Of a stretch of 64,000 nt of DNA, positions 44,277 to 52,139 are shown piece by piece. The stretch covers positions 372,001-436,000 of the forward strand of contig VISH01000001.1 in assembly GCA_007827375.1 (NCBI GenBank), read 5' to 3'. The notes under the pieces are model-generated. The model made no database searches. It had not been told where the DNA came from and saw only the letters and a program-made list of their open reading frames with translations. The stretch's first letter is position 1. Every line of letters starts with the position of its first letter. The stretch comes from Alteromonadaceae bacterium 2753L.S.0a.02 (lineage in GTDB: Bacteria > Pseudomonadota > Gammaproteobacteria > Pseudomonadales > Cellvibrionaceae). Position numbers and translations under genes: made by a program.

Positions 44277-44680
44277 AATTCGCCCCCTTAGTTTGTTTCT
44301 TGCGCCATTCAAAGTAAATATTTCGACTAATTTGCCATTCTTTGAGATTAATTCCGTGTTTTTTGGTGTCAATAGAGGGTTATTAAATAGTGCACTGTCC
44401 GATTTCCAACACCATATTTTGCGCCAAATATGTACATAAAATGCCAGTTTGACGCCATTTTCTCGAATCTGGGCATGGAACAGGGGCGCCAACCCAAGCT
44501 TTTTGAAGATTTCGAACATAAAACCACTAAAAATCCAGTCAAAAACCTTCTGAAAGAGCCATCGTCCGATTTTAGACACTGATTTTCGCGCCACAAATTT
44601 GATTTCTATACCTACTTTTTTCTCTTTAATATGGATCGCGCGATAACCGCACAATTCTTTAATTAATTAGGAGAAAGACA
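44277..44680. other. Intergenic region upstream of the KAS III-like gene
   Basis: Divergent between the small minus-strand gene and the ketoacyl-synthase gene. Its right end is TTAATTAATTAGGAGAAAG, with a good ribosome binding site for 44681. The minus-strand frame here is probably not a gene. Confidence 0.45.
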
Positions 44681-45703
44681 ATGATCAATCAAAAAGGCAA
44701 TTCCCACATTTCTGGCGCTGGTTCATACCTACCCGAAAAGATTGTTTATTCGGAGGAATTGATGCGAGAAGTAAAATCTCAGGATGTTGGAGTGAGATAT
44801 GACTTCCTCGAACGACTAACCGGAATCAAGGAAAGGCGCGTATCAACACCAAAAGAAACATACGCCATTCTGGCCTACGAAGCCGCTAAGCGAGCGATCG
44901 CCGACGCTGGAATCCAGCCAACAGACATCGATGGCGTGATCTTTTGTGGAATTGACTCTGACTACCCTGAGCCATCCACCGCTCACGAGATTCAAAGAAT
45001 GCTTGGCGCCCATAACGCGGCTTGTCTAGATATCTCCAACGCCTGCCTTGGACTGCTTAATGGAGTTTCGATAGCAGACTTATATATAGGAAGTGGTGCA
45101 GCGGAAAATATTCTGATCTGCACCGGCGAAAAACCCAGCGAGGTCTCGTTCGATGTGGTCAATCAATTGAAAGCTAATCGTTCTAAAGAGAATCTGCGCC
45201 GACTACTAGGTGCTTTTACTGTTGGAGATGCTGGAGGTGCGTTTGTAATTACCAAATCCGGCGGAGGCCCGCGATTAAACCACATGCGTTTCAAGACTAA
45301 TTCGCTACTTTCCGACCTGTGCTACTACAAGCGCCAGGAAGGGTTTATTGAATTTGAAATGAATATGGAAACAATAAGTAGAGCCATGATTATCGAGCAC
45401 GAGAAACTAATGGGGGATACTTACGCCTCGCTGGGATGGAGACCAGAAGATGTTGACTCATTATACTGTCATCAGGTTGGCGCAAAACCCCACAGGCAGA
45501 TGGCTTTGATGGCTAACGTGCCTATAAATAAGGCTCCAATCACTTACGACCGTTTTGGCAATTTAACTAGTGCAACATTTGCAGTAAACTACGATTCAAA
45601 TCGTCCCCAGAAGAATGAGAAGATTCTCTTTTTGGGTGCTGGTAGCGGATGTAGCATTTGTCAAATAGGATTAGATTACGGTGCAATACCTCGTACTCAT
45701 TAG
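44681..45703 (+). CDS. Ketoacyl synthase III (FabH-like) thiolase-fold enzyme
   Basis: 340 residues with the full KAS III triad: C122 in DISNACLGLLNG, H264 in YCHQVGAKPH and N294 in RFGNLTSATF. GAGSYLPEKIVYSEEL and LTGIKERRVS are typical N-terminal FabH segments. Such enzymes join an acyl thioester with malonyl-ACP or another acyl group; relatives make fatty-acid starters, alkylquinolones, dialkylresorcinols or long-chain ketones. The lack of other fatty-acid genes nearby argues against a housekeeping FabH role. It overlaps the next gene by 23 bases, so both are probably made together. The ribosome binding site AGGAG is clear. Confidence 0.88.
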   Translation: MINQKGNSHISGAGSYLPEKIVYSEELMREVKSQDVGVRYDFLERLTGIKERRVSTPKETYAILAYEAAKRAIADAGIQPTDIDGVIFCGIDSDYPEPSTAHEIQRMLGAHNAACLDISNACLGLLNGVSIADLYIGSGAAENILICTGEKPSEVSFDVVNQLKANRSKENLRRLLGAFTVGDAGGAFVITKSGGGPRLNHMRFKTNSLLSDLCYYKRQEGFIEFEMNMETISRAMIIEHEKLMGDTYASLGWRPEDVDSLYCHQVGAKPHRQMALMANVPINKAPITYDRFGNLTSATFAVNYDSNRPQKNEKILFLGAGSGCSICQIGLDYGAIPRTH

Positions 45704-46592
45704 TGTACTGGCGTTATCACTAAAATTATTAGCTCTTTGGAATATCAAAGGGCTAATAAAAAAAGCCTCTCCTTTTGCGCTAGCAATCGCAATCGCATTT
45801 TTAGTTATGAATGTTTGCGAACTTTGCGGTTTTTACTTTGCCAGCAGAGAGGGCGGAGGGTTACCGATACTGATAACTTATTATGCGGCTGCCGTGTTGG
45901 CCGCATTTTCAATGTTTGCTTTGGCTTTGCAAACAACTCGCCTGCGAACCAAGCATTGGCTTATTCCGCTTGCAATTTTGTTCTGTATTATCGAAGCAAC
46001 ATTAATAGTGCCTGGAGCTGCGATCGCTGGCATTGAAAGTATTGGGTACTCTGCAACGCGTATTCCCGGCCCACTGTATATCGTGGTGCAAGTAGGAATG
46101 TTGCTACCTTTAGGATCGATGTTTGGCTTATTGCTGTTTACATTGTTTAACAGTAAGCGACGAGAATCTGTAACCAAAGCCAAGGTGTATTTATTTTCCT
46201 TCTCTCCTCTGGCTGTTGTGATGATTCTCGTTATTATTCTTATGGCTCTCGGTTTGAAAGTTAATGCTTCTGGCTTTATCTCTCTCACAGTTTGCCTGAC
46301 AATGTGGGTTCTGTTATTCGCCAGCAACGAGAGGAATCAGTATCTATTCCTTAGTTTCATTCCAAATACCCGCGAGCACCGCTCTGTGTACTCCATCGCG
46401 ACCAATCTTGCCAGCCCGGACAACGGATTAAAGCAAGCATTACTCGAACTCGAATCACGTATTATCGAAGAAACACTCGCAAAAACCGATGGAAATATCA
46501 CCCATGCATCTGAAATACTGGGCATCGGTCGCAGTACACTGAGCCAGAAAGTTACAAAATTTGGTATCGGTGGCAACTACCGCGAGGCCTAG
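45681..46592 (+). CDS. Seven-helix membrane protein with C-terminal Fis-type HTH
   Basis: 303 residues from GTG 45681. Seven hydrophobic segments fill residues 3-220 (for example LISVLALSLKLLALW, ALAIAIAFLVMNVCELCGFY, LAVVMILVIILMALGL). A linker with a possible helix (GLKQALLELESRIIEETLAK) leads to TDGNITHASEILGIGRSTLS, a Fis-type helix-turn-helix like that of NtrC-family regulators. There is no AAA+ or kinase domain between them. This would be a one-piece membrane receptor and transcription factor. Overlap with the ketoacyl synthase suggests it senses that enzyme's product or controls its gene. GTG is the only start near the overlap. Confidence 0.78.
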   Translation: MQYLVLISVLALSLKLLALWNIKGLIKKASPFALAIAIAFLVMNVCELCGFYFASREGGGLPILITYYAAAVLAAFSMFALALQTTRLRTKHWLIPLAILFCIIEATLIVPGAAIAGIESIGYSATRIPGPLYIVVQVGMLLPLGSMFGLLLFTLFNSKRRESVTKAKVYLFSFSPLAVVMILVIILMALGLKVNASGFISLTVCLTMWVLLFASNERNQYLFLSFIPNTREHRSVYSIATNLASPDNGLKQALLELESRIIEETLAKTDGNITHASEILGIGRSTLSQKVTKFGIGGNYREA

Positions 46593-47328
46593 AAGTATCT
46601 AGAGGGCGCGTTCTGCACGTTTTACACGCGCCCCATTCCTTCCCAAACGCATCACGCGTCTTTCAAACTTAAATCTACCAGAACTGCTGGCCACGTCAGG
46701 ATAAGTTCGGCTGCGAAAGTCAGTGAAGGTTTACTTAGTTGTTCTTACAATTATTGGGAAAGTGCAACTTACTGGCATATATTGACCCGCGTTAATTTTG
46801 ACGAAGCATCTTCGGCAAATGCTATATATATTTAATTCTATAAAAACGATTACCCACCACAATCGACAATATTTGTTTTGTCGCCGCTCTGTGTAAAGCG
46901 GTCAAATTGTAGCTGTCAATTTTCGTGAACTATATGCTACCTATTTAATAAATATTGCGACTTAGACAACATAGGTCGTGACTGTCTTCCAAGTGGCGCG
47001 ACTTTCCTTCACTTAGACAAAACGCAATTTGTGATTTTCGTCAACACAGCAACCTCGCCACGTGTTTTCGATTTGATGCTATTTTTTTTGTTTTTTTAAA
47101 AATCACATAGCGAAAACTTCGAGAAGCTTTATATAAGCCTGCAATATCAGGCGGGCTCAGCGGGAGTTTCCACACAATTTCGCAATTTTTTAAGGGCTTA
47201 AACACTCGACCAAGCTGATCCGTTATTCGCCAGATGAACAGAGCGGTAAAATTACCTTTTTCTTGTCGAAAATGGAGCGTATCGTAACCCCATGCTCTAT
47301 TCACAGCGACAACAAGGAGGTTTCCGCC
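46593..47328. other. Long intergenic region before the debranching enzyme gene
   Basis: GGGCGCGT / ACGCGCCC (46604-46633) makes a hairpin just after the 7TM-Fis gene, without a T-run. The rest (about 690 bases) shows no supported gene, though it could hold a long leader or small RNA. The right end carries AAGGAGG (47314-47320). Confidence 0.45.
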
Positions 47329-49677
47329 ATGCAAGCGTTTGAACTCGAATCCGTGTGCCCAAACAAATGGTCCAACGCCAACTGGTCTTTAGGCGCCCAT
47401 ATCGACTCGCAATCTAAAACCACGACGTTCGCTGTTTATTCGAAACACGCGAGTCGGGTGGTCTTAGAGGTTTTCGAACACGCCACCGGCGAGGATGCTA
47501 TCAGCCGTTTCGAACTCGTAAAAAACCCGGATGATGATATCTGGCGCGCCGAAATTGCCGGCGTGAATGCTGGTTGTTTTTACGGTTTTCGTTGCTGGGG
47601 CCCCAATTGGCCATTCACGGAACAATGGCAAATTAATAATTCCGCTGCCGGGTTTATCAATGATTTTGATACGCAGGGAAATCGCTTCAATCCCAATAAA
47701 TTACTGTTTGACCCCTACGCCCGCGAAATTTCACACGAACGCAACAATGCAGCATTGCGCGAGAGCGAGCACAACGCGGGTATTTATGGCACCGGTAACG
47801 ACGATTATAAAGGGCTCGCACGGCGCGAGTGGGACACCGCGCGTTGGGCGCCGAAAAGCATTGTTGTCGACGACGCAACACCGACAGGCACGCGAGCACA
47901 AATAGCCGCTGAAGATGCGATCATCTATGAGGCTCACATCCGCAATCTTACCGCCCACCCAAGCGTGTTAAATTTAAAAAAATTGTTAACAAACATACCG
48001 GGGTTCGAGCGGGTAGAGGATATTCCAGCGCAATACCAAGGAACTTATAAGGGCGCTGCAATGATGGCACCCTACTTAAAAGCACTGGGTATTACCGCCA
48101 TTGAGTTCATGCCAGTTCATGAAGTTGACAACAGCGAACACTCAGCTACTGCCGACGCCTTAAATCACTGGGGTTACATGACACAGAGCTTTTTCTCGCC
48201 TGATCGTCACTTCGCACACGACCAATCTCCCGGTGGCCCCACTCGGGAATTTAAGCAAATGGTTAACACCTTCCATGAACATGGCATCGAAGTGTATTTG
48301 GATGTGGTTTACAACCATTCTGGTGAAGGTGGTAATTGGGGTGCACAAGATACAGTCGGTTTCACATCCCTCGGCGGCTTCGACACCACCGAGTATTACG
48401 TATTAACAAACGATCAATACTTGGTTGACGGCGCAACCGGTTGCGGTAACCAGTTGAATTTCTCCACCATAGCTGCACGCCAACTGGTTATCGACTCACT
48501 GAGTTACTGGACTGACGTCATGGGTGTCGACGGTTTTCGATTTGATTTGGCAACGGTTTTGGGCCGTACGCCAAATGCATTCGATCGAGAAAACTGGAAC
48601 TATCAGAAAAAATTTTTTCCAGAACATCCACTACTCACCCAAATTGCCGAACTCGGCAGCGTGCGCAACGTTGAAATGATCGCCGAAGCCTGGGATGCCT
48701 GGGGCACCTACGAGGTTGGTAATTTTCCCTCAGGTTGGGGTGAGTGGAACGGCCGTTATCGAGATTCACTGCGACGCTATTTGAAAGGCGACGGCAACAC
48801 CCAAGCATTTATGCGAATGGTCAACGGTGATTACAACCATTTCAACGACCAGGGTGGGCCACAAAAAACCATTAATTTTATTACCGCGCACGATGGTTTT
48901 AATCTTCTGGATCTGGTGAGCTACAACACCAAAAATAACAATCAACCTTACCCCTTTGGGCCATCAGACGGCGGCGCAGATCAAAACGATGCTTGGAATT
49001 CCGATGGAAATCACGCATTGCGCCGACAAAGGCTGCGTAATTTCTGGACACTATTATTTTTTAGTCGGGGTGTGCCGCTCGTAGTTTCTGGCGATGAATT
49101 TGGGCGTACCCAAAATGGGAATAATAATCCCTGGAATCTCAACACTGCAGCCATGTGGAACAACTATGCCATGATCGCGAGCAACAGCCCGACCGCAATA
49201 CCCATTACACCAGAGAGCGAAACCCATTATCACGATAATTTCGGCACAGCAAATACGCCTGCCACAGTGAACCCTTGGTTTCGGTTTACCGCGTTTGTAA
49301 CGCAGCTACGCAACAAGCACAGCGCTTTGCGTCAAAGCGAATGGGGAAATCTGGTTAGCGGGGATGCGGACGTAAGCTACCTGTTTAATAACACCACAGG
49401 AGCCGGTTACCCCTCTGACGGCGATCGCTGCGTGCAACTGCTTATAGACGCTGCCGGCACTGGCGATAACAGTTTCGCGTTGTTAATCAATATGTGGACT
49501 TCGAAAGTGGATTTCTATTTGCCCAGTAACACACCGGGGAAACAATGGCGGCGCATTATCGACACGGCTTCCTGGGCGGAGCCTGAATACAATTACTGGA
49601 ATGATGACAACGCCGCGGATATTAATCATCACTATGGTGTGAATCCCTGGTCTGTGGTGGTTCTTCAGGAAAGCTAG
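47329..49677 (+). CDS. glgX: Glycogen debranching enzyme / isoamylase-type GH13
   Basis: 782 residues from ATG 47329, with AAGGAGG 8 bases upstream. The N-terminal beta-sandwich (CBM48, about 20-160) is followed by a GH13 barrel. Catalytic nucleophile D406 lies in VDGFRFDLATVLG, acid/base E453 in MIAEAWDAWG and the third acid D522 in ITAHDGFNLLDLVSY. HWGYMTQSFFSPDRHFA and VPLVVSGDEFGRTQNGNNN are typical of GlgX/TreX/isoamylase enzymes, which cut alpha-1,6 branches in glycogen. No signal peptide is seen. No other glycogen gene is nearby. The symbol is by family likeness; it could equally be an isoamylase. Confidence 0.85.
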   Translation: MQAFELESVCPNKWSNANWSLGAHIDSQSKTTTFAVYSKHASRVVLEVFEHATGEDAISRFELVKNPDDDIWRAEIAGVNAGCFYGFRCWGPNWPFTEQWQINNSAAGFINDFDTQGNRFNPNKLLFDPYAREISHERNNAALRESEHNAGIYGTGNDDYKGLARREWDTARWAPKSIVVDDATPTGTRAQIAAEDAIIYEAHIRNLTAHPSVLNLKKLLTNIPGFERVEDIPAQYQGTYKGAAMMAPYLKALGITAIEFMPVHEVDNSEHSATADALNHWGYMTQSFFSPDRHFAHDQSPGGPTREFKQMVNTFHEHGIEVYLDVVYNHSGEGGNWGAQDTVGFTSLGGFDTTEYYVLTNDQYLVDGATGCGNQLNFSTIAARQLVIDSLSYWTDVMGVDGFRFDLATVLGRTPNAFDRENWNYQKKFFPEHPLLTQIAELGSVRNVEMIAEAWDAWGTYEVGNFPSGWGEWNGRYRDSLRRYLKGDGNTQAFMRMVNGDYNHFNDQGGPQKTINFITAHDGFNLLDLVSYNTKNNNQPYPFGPSDGGADQNDAWNSDGNHALRRQRLRNFWTLLFFSRGVPLVVSGDEFGRTQNGNNNPWNLNTAAMWNNYAMIASNSPTAIPITPESETHYHDNFGTANTPATVNPWFRFTAFVTQLRNKHSALRQSEWGNLVSGDADVSYLFNNTTGAGYPSDGDRCVQLLIDAAGTGDNSFALLINMWTSKVDFYLPSNTPGKQWRRIIDTASWAEPEYNYWNDDNAADINHHYGVNPWSVVVLQES

Positions 49678-49710
49678 CCGCCAATAGGCTGTGGAAGCGA
49701 GAAGTTAGGC

Positions 49711-50082
49711 TTAATTGCTGGAATCAGCTTCTCCATTCTTTTGCTTGTCGTGCGCTCGGCCAACACGGTAGGCGTCTAATACGCCTACCACCCATACGCC
49801 CAGGAGAAGCCAAAGGGCAAAACTCACCGAGCCGCTGCCGCCAGTCATTACCTGGTTAAGTATGGCATCGTGAATTTTACCGATATCCAGCGGAATCACA
49901 CCGCTTTGCAATTTTTTACTAATATCTCTGGCAACAGTAATTATAATGGCGGTCAGCGAATAGAGCGCATAACAGGCAACAGCGGCAATTACCGAGCCGG
50001 GCAACCAACTCTTTAGCCAAAAATGACCGGCACCAGGGAAAATTGCTGCGGAATACAATGCAGCGGTGATGGATGTTTTCAT
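49711..50082 (-). CDS. Small inner-membrane protein, unknown function
   Basis: 123 residues with AAAGAGGC before the start. Helices near 8-20, 28-50 (SVIAAVACYALYSLTAIIIT) and 85-103 (SFALWLLLGVWVVGVLDAYR) give about three membrane passes. The tail is charged (GRAHDKQKNGEADSSN). The pattern AAIFPGAGHFWLKSWLPG then ...VGVLDAYRVG resembles small proteins predicted to hold two TM helices near a conserved Gly-His-Trp. Not named. It lies convergent to the debranching gene and upstream of nothing it clearly serves. Confidence 0.65.
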   Translation of the reverse strand: MKTSITAALYSAAIFPGAGHFWLKSWLPGSVIAAVACYALYSLTAIIITVARDISKKLQSGVIPLDIGKIHDAILNQVMTGGSGSVSFALWLLLGVWVVGVLDAYRVGRAHDKQKNGEADSSN

Positions 50083-50141
50083 GGTGTGATGCCTCTTTCT
50101 TTAAATCCCAAAAATTAAAATACCGTTGAAAATGTTTACCT

Positions 50142-51170
50142 TTATAAAAACCCAGTTAACGCTATCCCCAAACCAACCCGGGTTTGCGCATAATTATAAT
50201 CAATCATGCTGTCGCCATAACCGGAGAAAACCGTCGCATACCCCCTAAGGCGCTTCCAAAGCGGAAATATGAAACCCAGCTCTGCGGCGCCCTTGCCTGT
50301 ATGAAAGTTGCGACGCATCATCACATTCAACTCAAGTTTATCCCAGGTGTAGGCCGAGCTTAATTCGAAATAGCCCATGTAATCGCTTATATCCGGGTTG
50401 TCATCGCCTTTAGGATCACCCGGATATTCATCTTCCTTCTCTGGCAAGCGCCACCAGGGTCGAATCAGCAGAGCGAAATTATCTTTTTCGAATAGTCCAG
50501 TGAGGTATATCCGGTTCCAACTTCGCGATAACAATTCACTTTGACCATTAGATTGGTGCTCAATTCCAACGGCCATTCCTGTATTTCCTCCGAAAAGGGT
50601 ATACGGTAGCGGGGTGAGATAAAACAACTCGGGGCGATAGTTAGTCTCCCGAAACGGCTTGGAAATATCACTGGCATATACCTGCCACCAGGATTCCACC
50701 GTAAATGCGAAATAAATGCCGTCGCCTTGGGTCAATAAATTGTGTGGGTTCAGCGGTACCTTAAGACTGAGTTGAAACTTAGCTTCAATGTTTTCGTAAT
50801 GCTGTACGACGTCTTCAGATTCGCTATAAGGTTCGGTATTGATTTGATTGGTAGTATATACCGGCAAAACATAATTCATCCGGTGAGGGATAATCACGTA
50901 GGGGTCGAACTCGCGCATGCGTTCGCTCACTATGCGACTGGAAAGTGCGCCTAGCTCGCGATTCTGCAAGCGTTCTACTTCCTTTTCAGATTCAGGGCCT
51001 GCTAGAATCTCAACGGTTCGTTCCAGGCATTTTTTTCGAATGGCTTCTGCATTTTGGTCGTCTTCAGCTTGCTGCATTTCCACCAGAACACATTGATCAT
51101 AACTGGAATACGTGTGTGCGACACTTGTTGAACATACCGTAAACATGCAAGCGAACAGCTGTAATCTCAA
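50142..51170 (-). CDS. pldA: Outer-membrane phospholipase A1
   Basis: 342 residues. The catalytic residues H205, S207 (EHQSNGQS) and N219 (RSWNRIY) have the same spacing (2 and 12) as H142, S144 and N156 of Escherichia coli PldA. The barrel strands (YFAFTVESWWQVY, FALLIRPWWRLP) fit. The start is TTG 51170 with GGGAG 9 bases upstream, giving a signal peptide (LQLFACMFTVCSTSVAHT). The roughly 60 residues after it are charged and probably helical, an extra N-terminal part not found in the E. coli protein. It breaks down phospholipids in the outer leaflet. Confidence 0.9.
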   Translation of the reverse strand: MRLQLFACMFTVCSTSVAHTYSSYDQCVLVEMQQAEDDQNAEAIRKKCLERTVEILAGPESEKEVERLQNRELGALSSRIVSERMREFDPYVIIPHRMNYVLPVYTTNQINTEPYSESEDVVQHYENIEAKFQLSLKVPLNPHNLLTQGDGIYFAFTVESWWQVYASDISKPFRETNYRPELFYLTPLPYTLFGGNTGMAVGIEHQSNGQSELLSRSWNRIYLTGLFEKDNFALLIRPWWRLPEKEDEYPGDPKGDDNPDISDYMGYFELSSAYTWDKLELNVMMRRNFHTGKGAAELGFIFPLWKRLRGYATVFSGYGDSMIDYNYAQTRVGLGIALTGFL

Positions 51171-51289
51171 AATATGTTCTCCCGATTTTGATGAGGCTTT
51201 GAAATAAGGTATTTTACACTCGCTCGACGCGCCCTGTATTGAGAATATCCTCCAGCAACAGAACCTTTGTTACAGATTGAAGACTATTG

Positions 51290-52045
51290 ATGGAACTCAC
51301 AACTGAAATTGTCACCGTATTATTTTTTACCGCCATGCTGGCTGGGTTTGTTGATACCCTGGCGGGCGGCGGTGGCTTGATTACTCTACCTGCATTAATG
51401 CTGGCGGGAGTGCCACCGGTTCAAGCACTGGGCACCAACAAACTGCAAAGCAGCCTGGGAACCGGCACAGCCACGCTGTTGCTGCTGTTAAAAGCCCGTA
51501 TCCGATGGCGGCATATCAAACCACTGTTTATTGCGGCATTTTGCGGCTCAGCGCTGGGATCGCTCGCGGTACAAGGTATTGATCAATCCCGTCTAGAAAT
51601 TATTATTCCCATCGTGCTCGTTGCCATTGCAATCTATTTCGTCGGCTATAAACCGGGCAAACCACGCGGTAAAAAGTTAAAGGGTAAATATTACGCTCGC
51701 GCGGTGATCGCGCCCATCGGATTTTACGATGGCATGTTCGGACCGGGAACTGGATCCTTTTTTTGTCTTGCGGGAGTGATGCTGCGCAATGCGAACATAG
51801 TATTTGCCACGGCCACCGCAAAACCTCTGAATTTCGCCACCAATATCGCATCACTCGGCGTTTTCGCGATTTTCGGTAACCTCCTGTGGAAAACTGGCGC
51901 GGTTATGATGTGTGGGCAAATTATAGGAGCTTGGTTGGGTACGCATTTTTTGTTTAAGATCAATCCAAATTGGCTGCGTATTCTGGTGATTCTAATGAGC
52001 CTCGCCATGTTCACGAGATATGTCTATTATCAATTTCAAGGCTAA
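51290..52045 (+). CDS. TSUP (TauE/SafE, YfcA-like) membrane transporter
   Basis: 251 residues from ATG 51290 (TTG 51287 immediately before is less likely). About eight helices in two related halves: FVDTLAGGGGLITLPALMLA with TNKLQSSLGTGTA in the first, YDGMFGPGTGSFF with ATAKPLNFATNIAS in the second. These are the marks of the family. Members export sulfite, sulfoacetate or similar organic anions, but most have no known substrate. It lies alone between pldA and the GH31 gene. Confidence 0.92.
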   Translation: MELTTEIVTVLFFTAMLAGFVDTLAGGGGLITLPALMLAGVPPVQALGTNKLQSSLGTGTATLLLLLKARIRWRHIKPLFIAAFCGSALGSLAVQGIDQSRLEIIIPIVLVAIAIYFVGYKPGKPRGKKLKGKYYARAVIAPIGFYDGMFGPGTGSFFCLAGVMLRNANIVFATATAKPLNFATNIASLGVFAIFGNLLWKTGAVMMCGQIIGAWLGTHFLFKINPNWLRILVILMSLAMFTRYVYYQFQG

Positions 52046-52139
52046 ATTTTCTGACTAATCGCTGCTCTCCTATTACCTCGGGGGCTTTATTTGCCGGGTT
52101 AATAGATTTCAATAGAATGACCAAAGACAGGCTCCTACC

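Noticed and set aside
44277..44654. N-terminal extension of the small gene at 44058-44276
   Set aside because: Basic and aromatic-rich without protein-like pattern or RBS; an ATG with AGGGGG at 44276 is much better.
47041..47334. 97-residue minus-strand frame before the debranching gene
   Set aside because: Overlaps the clear RBS and start of the plus-strand gene and has no RBS of its own.
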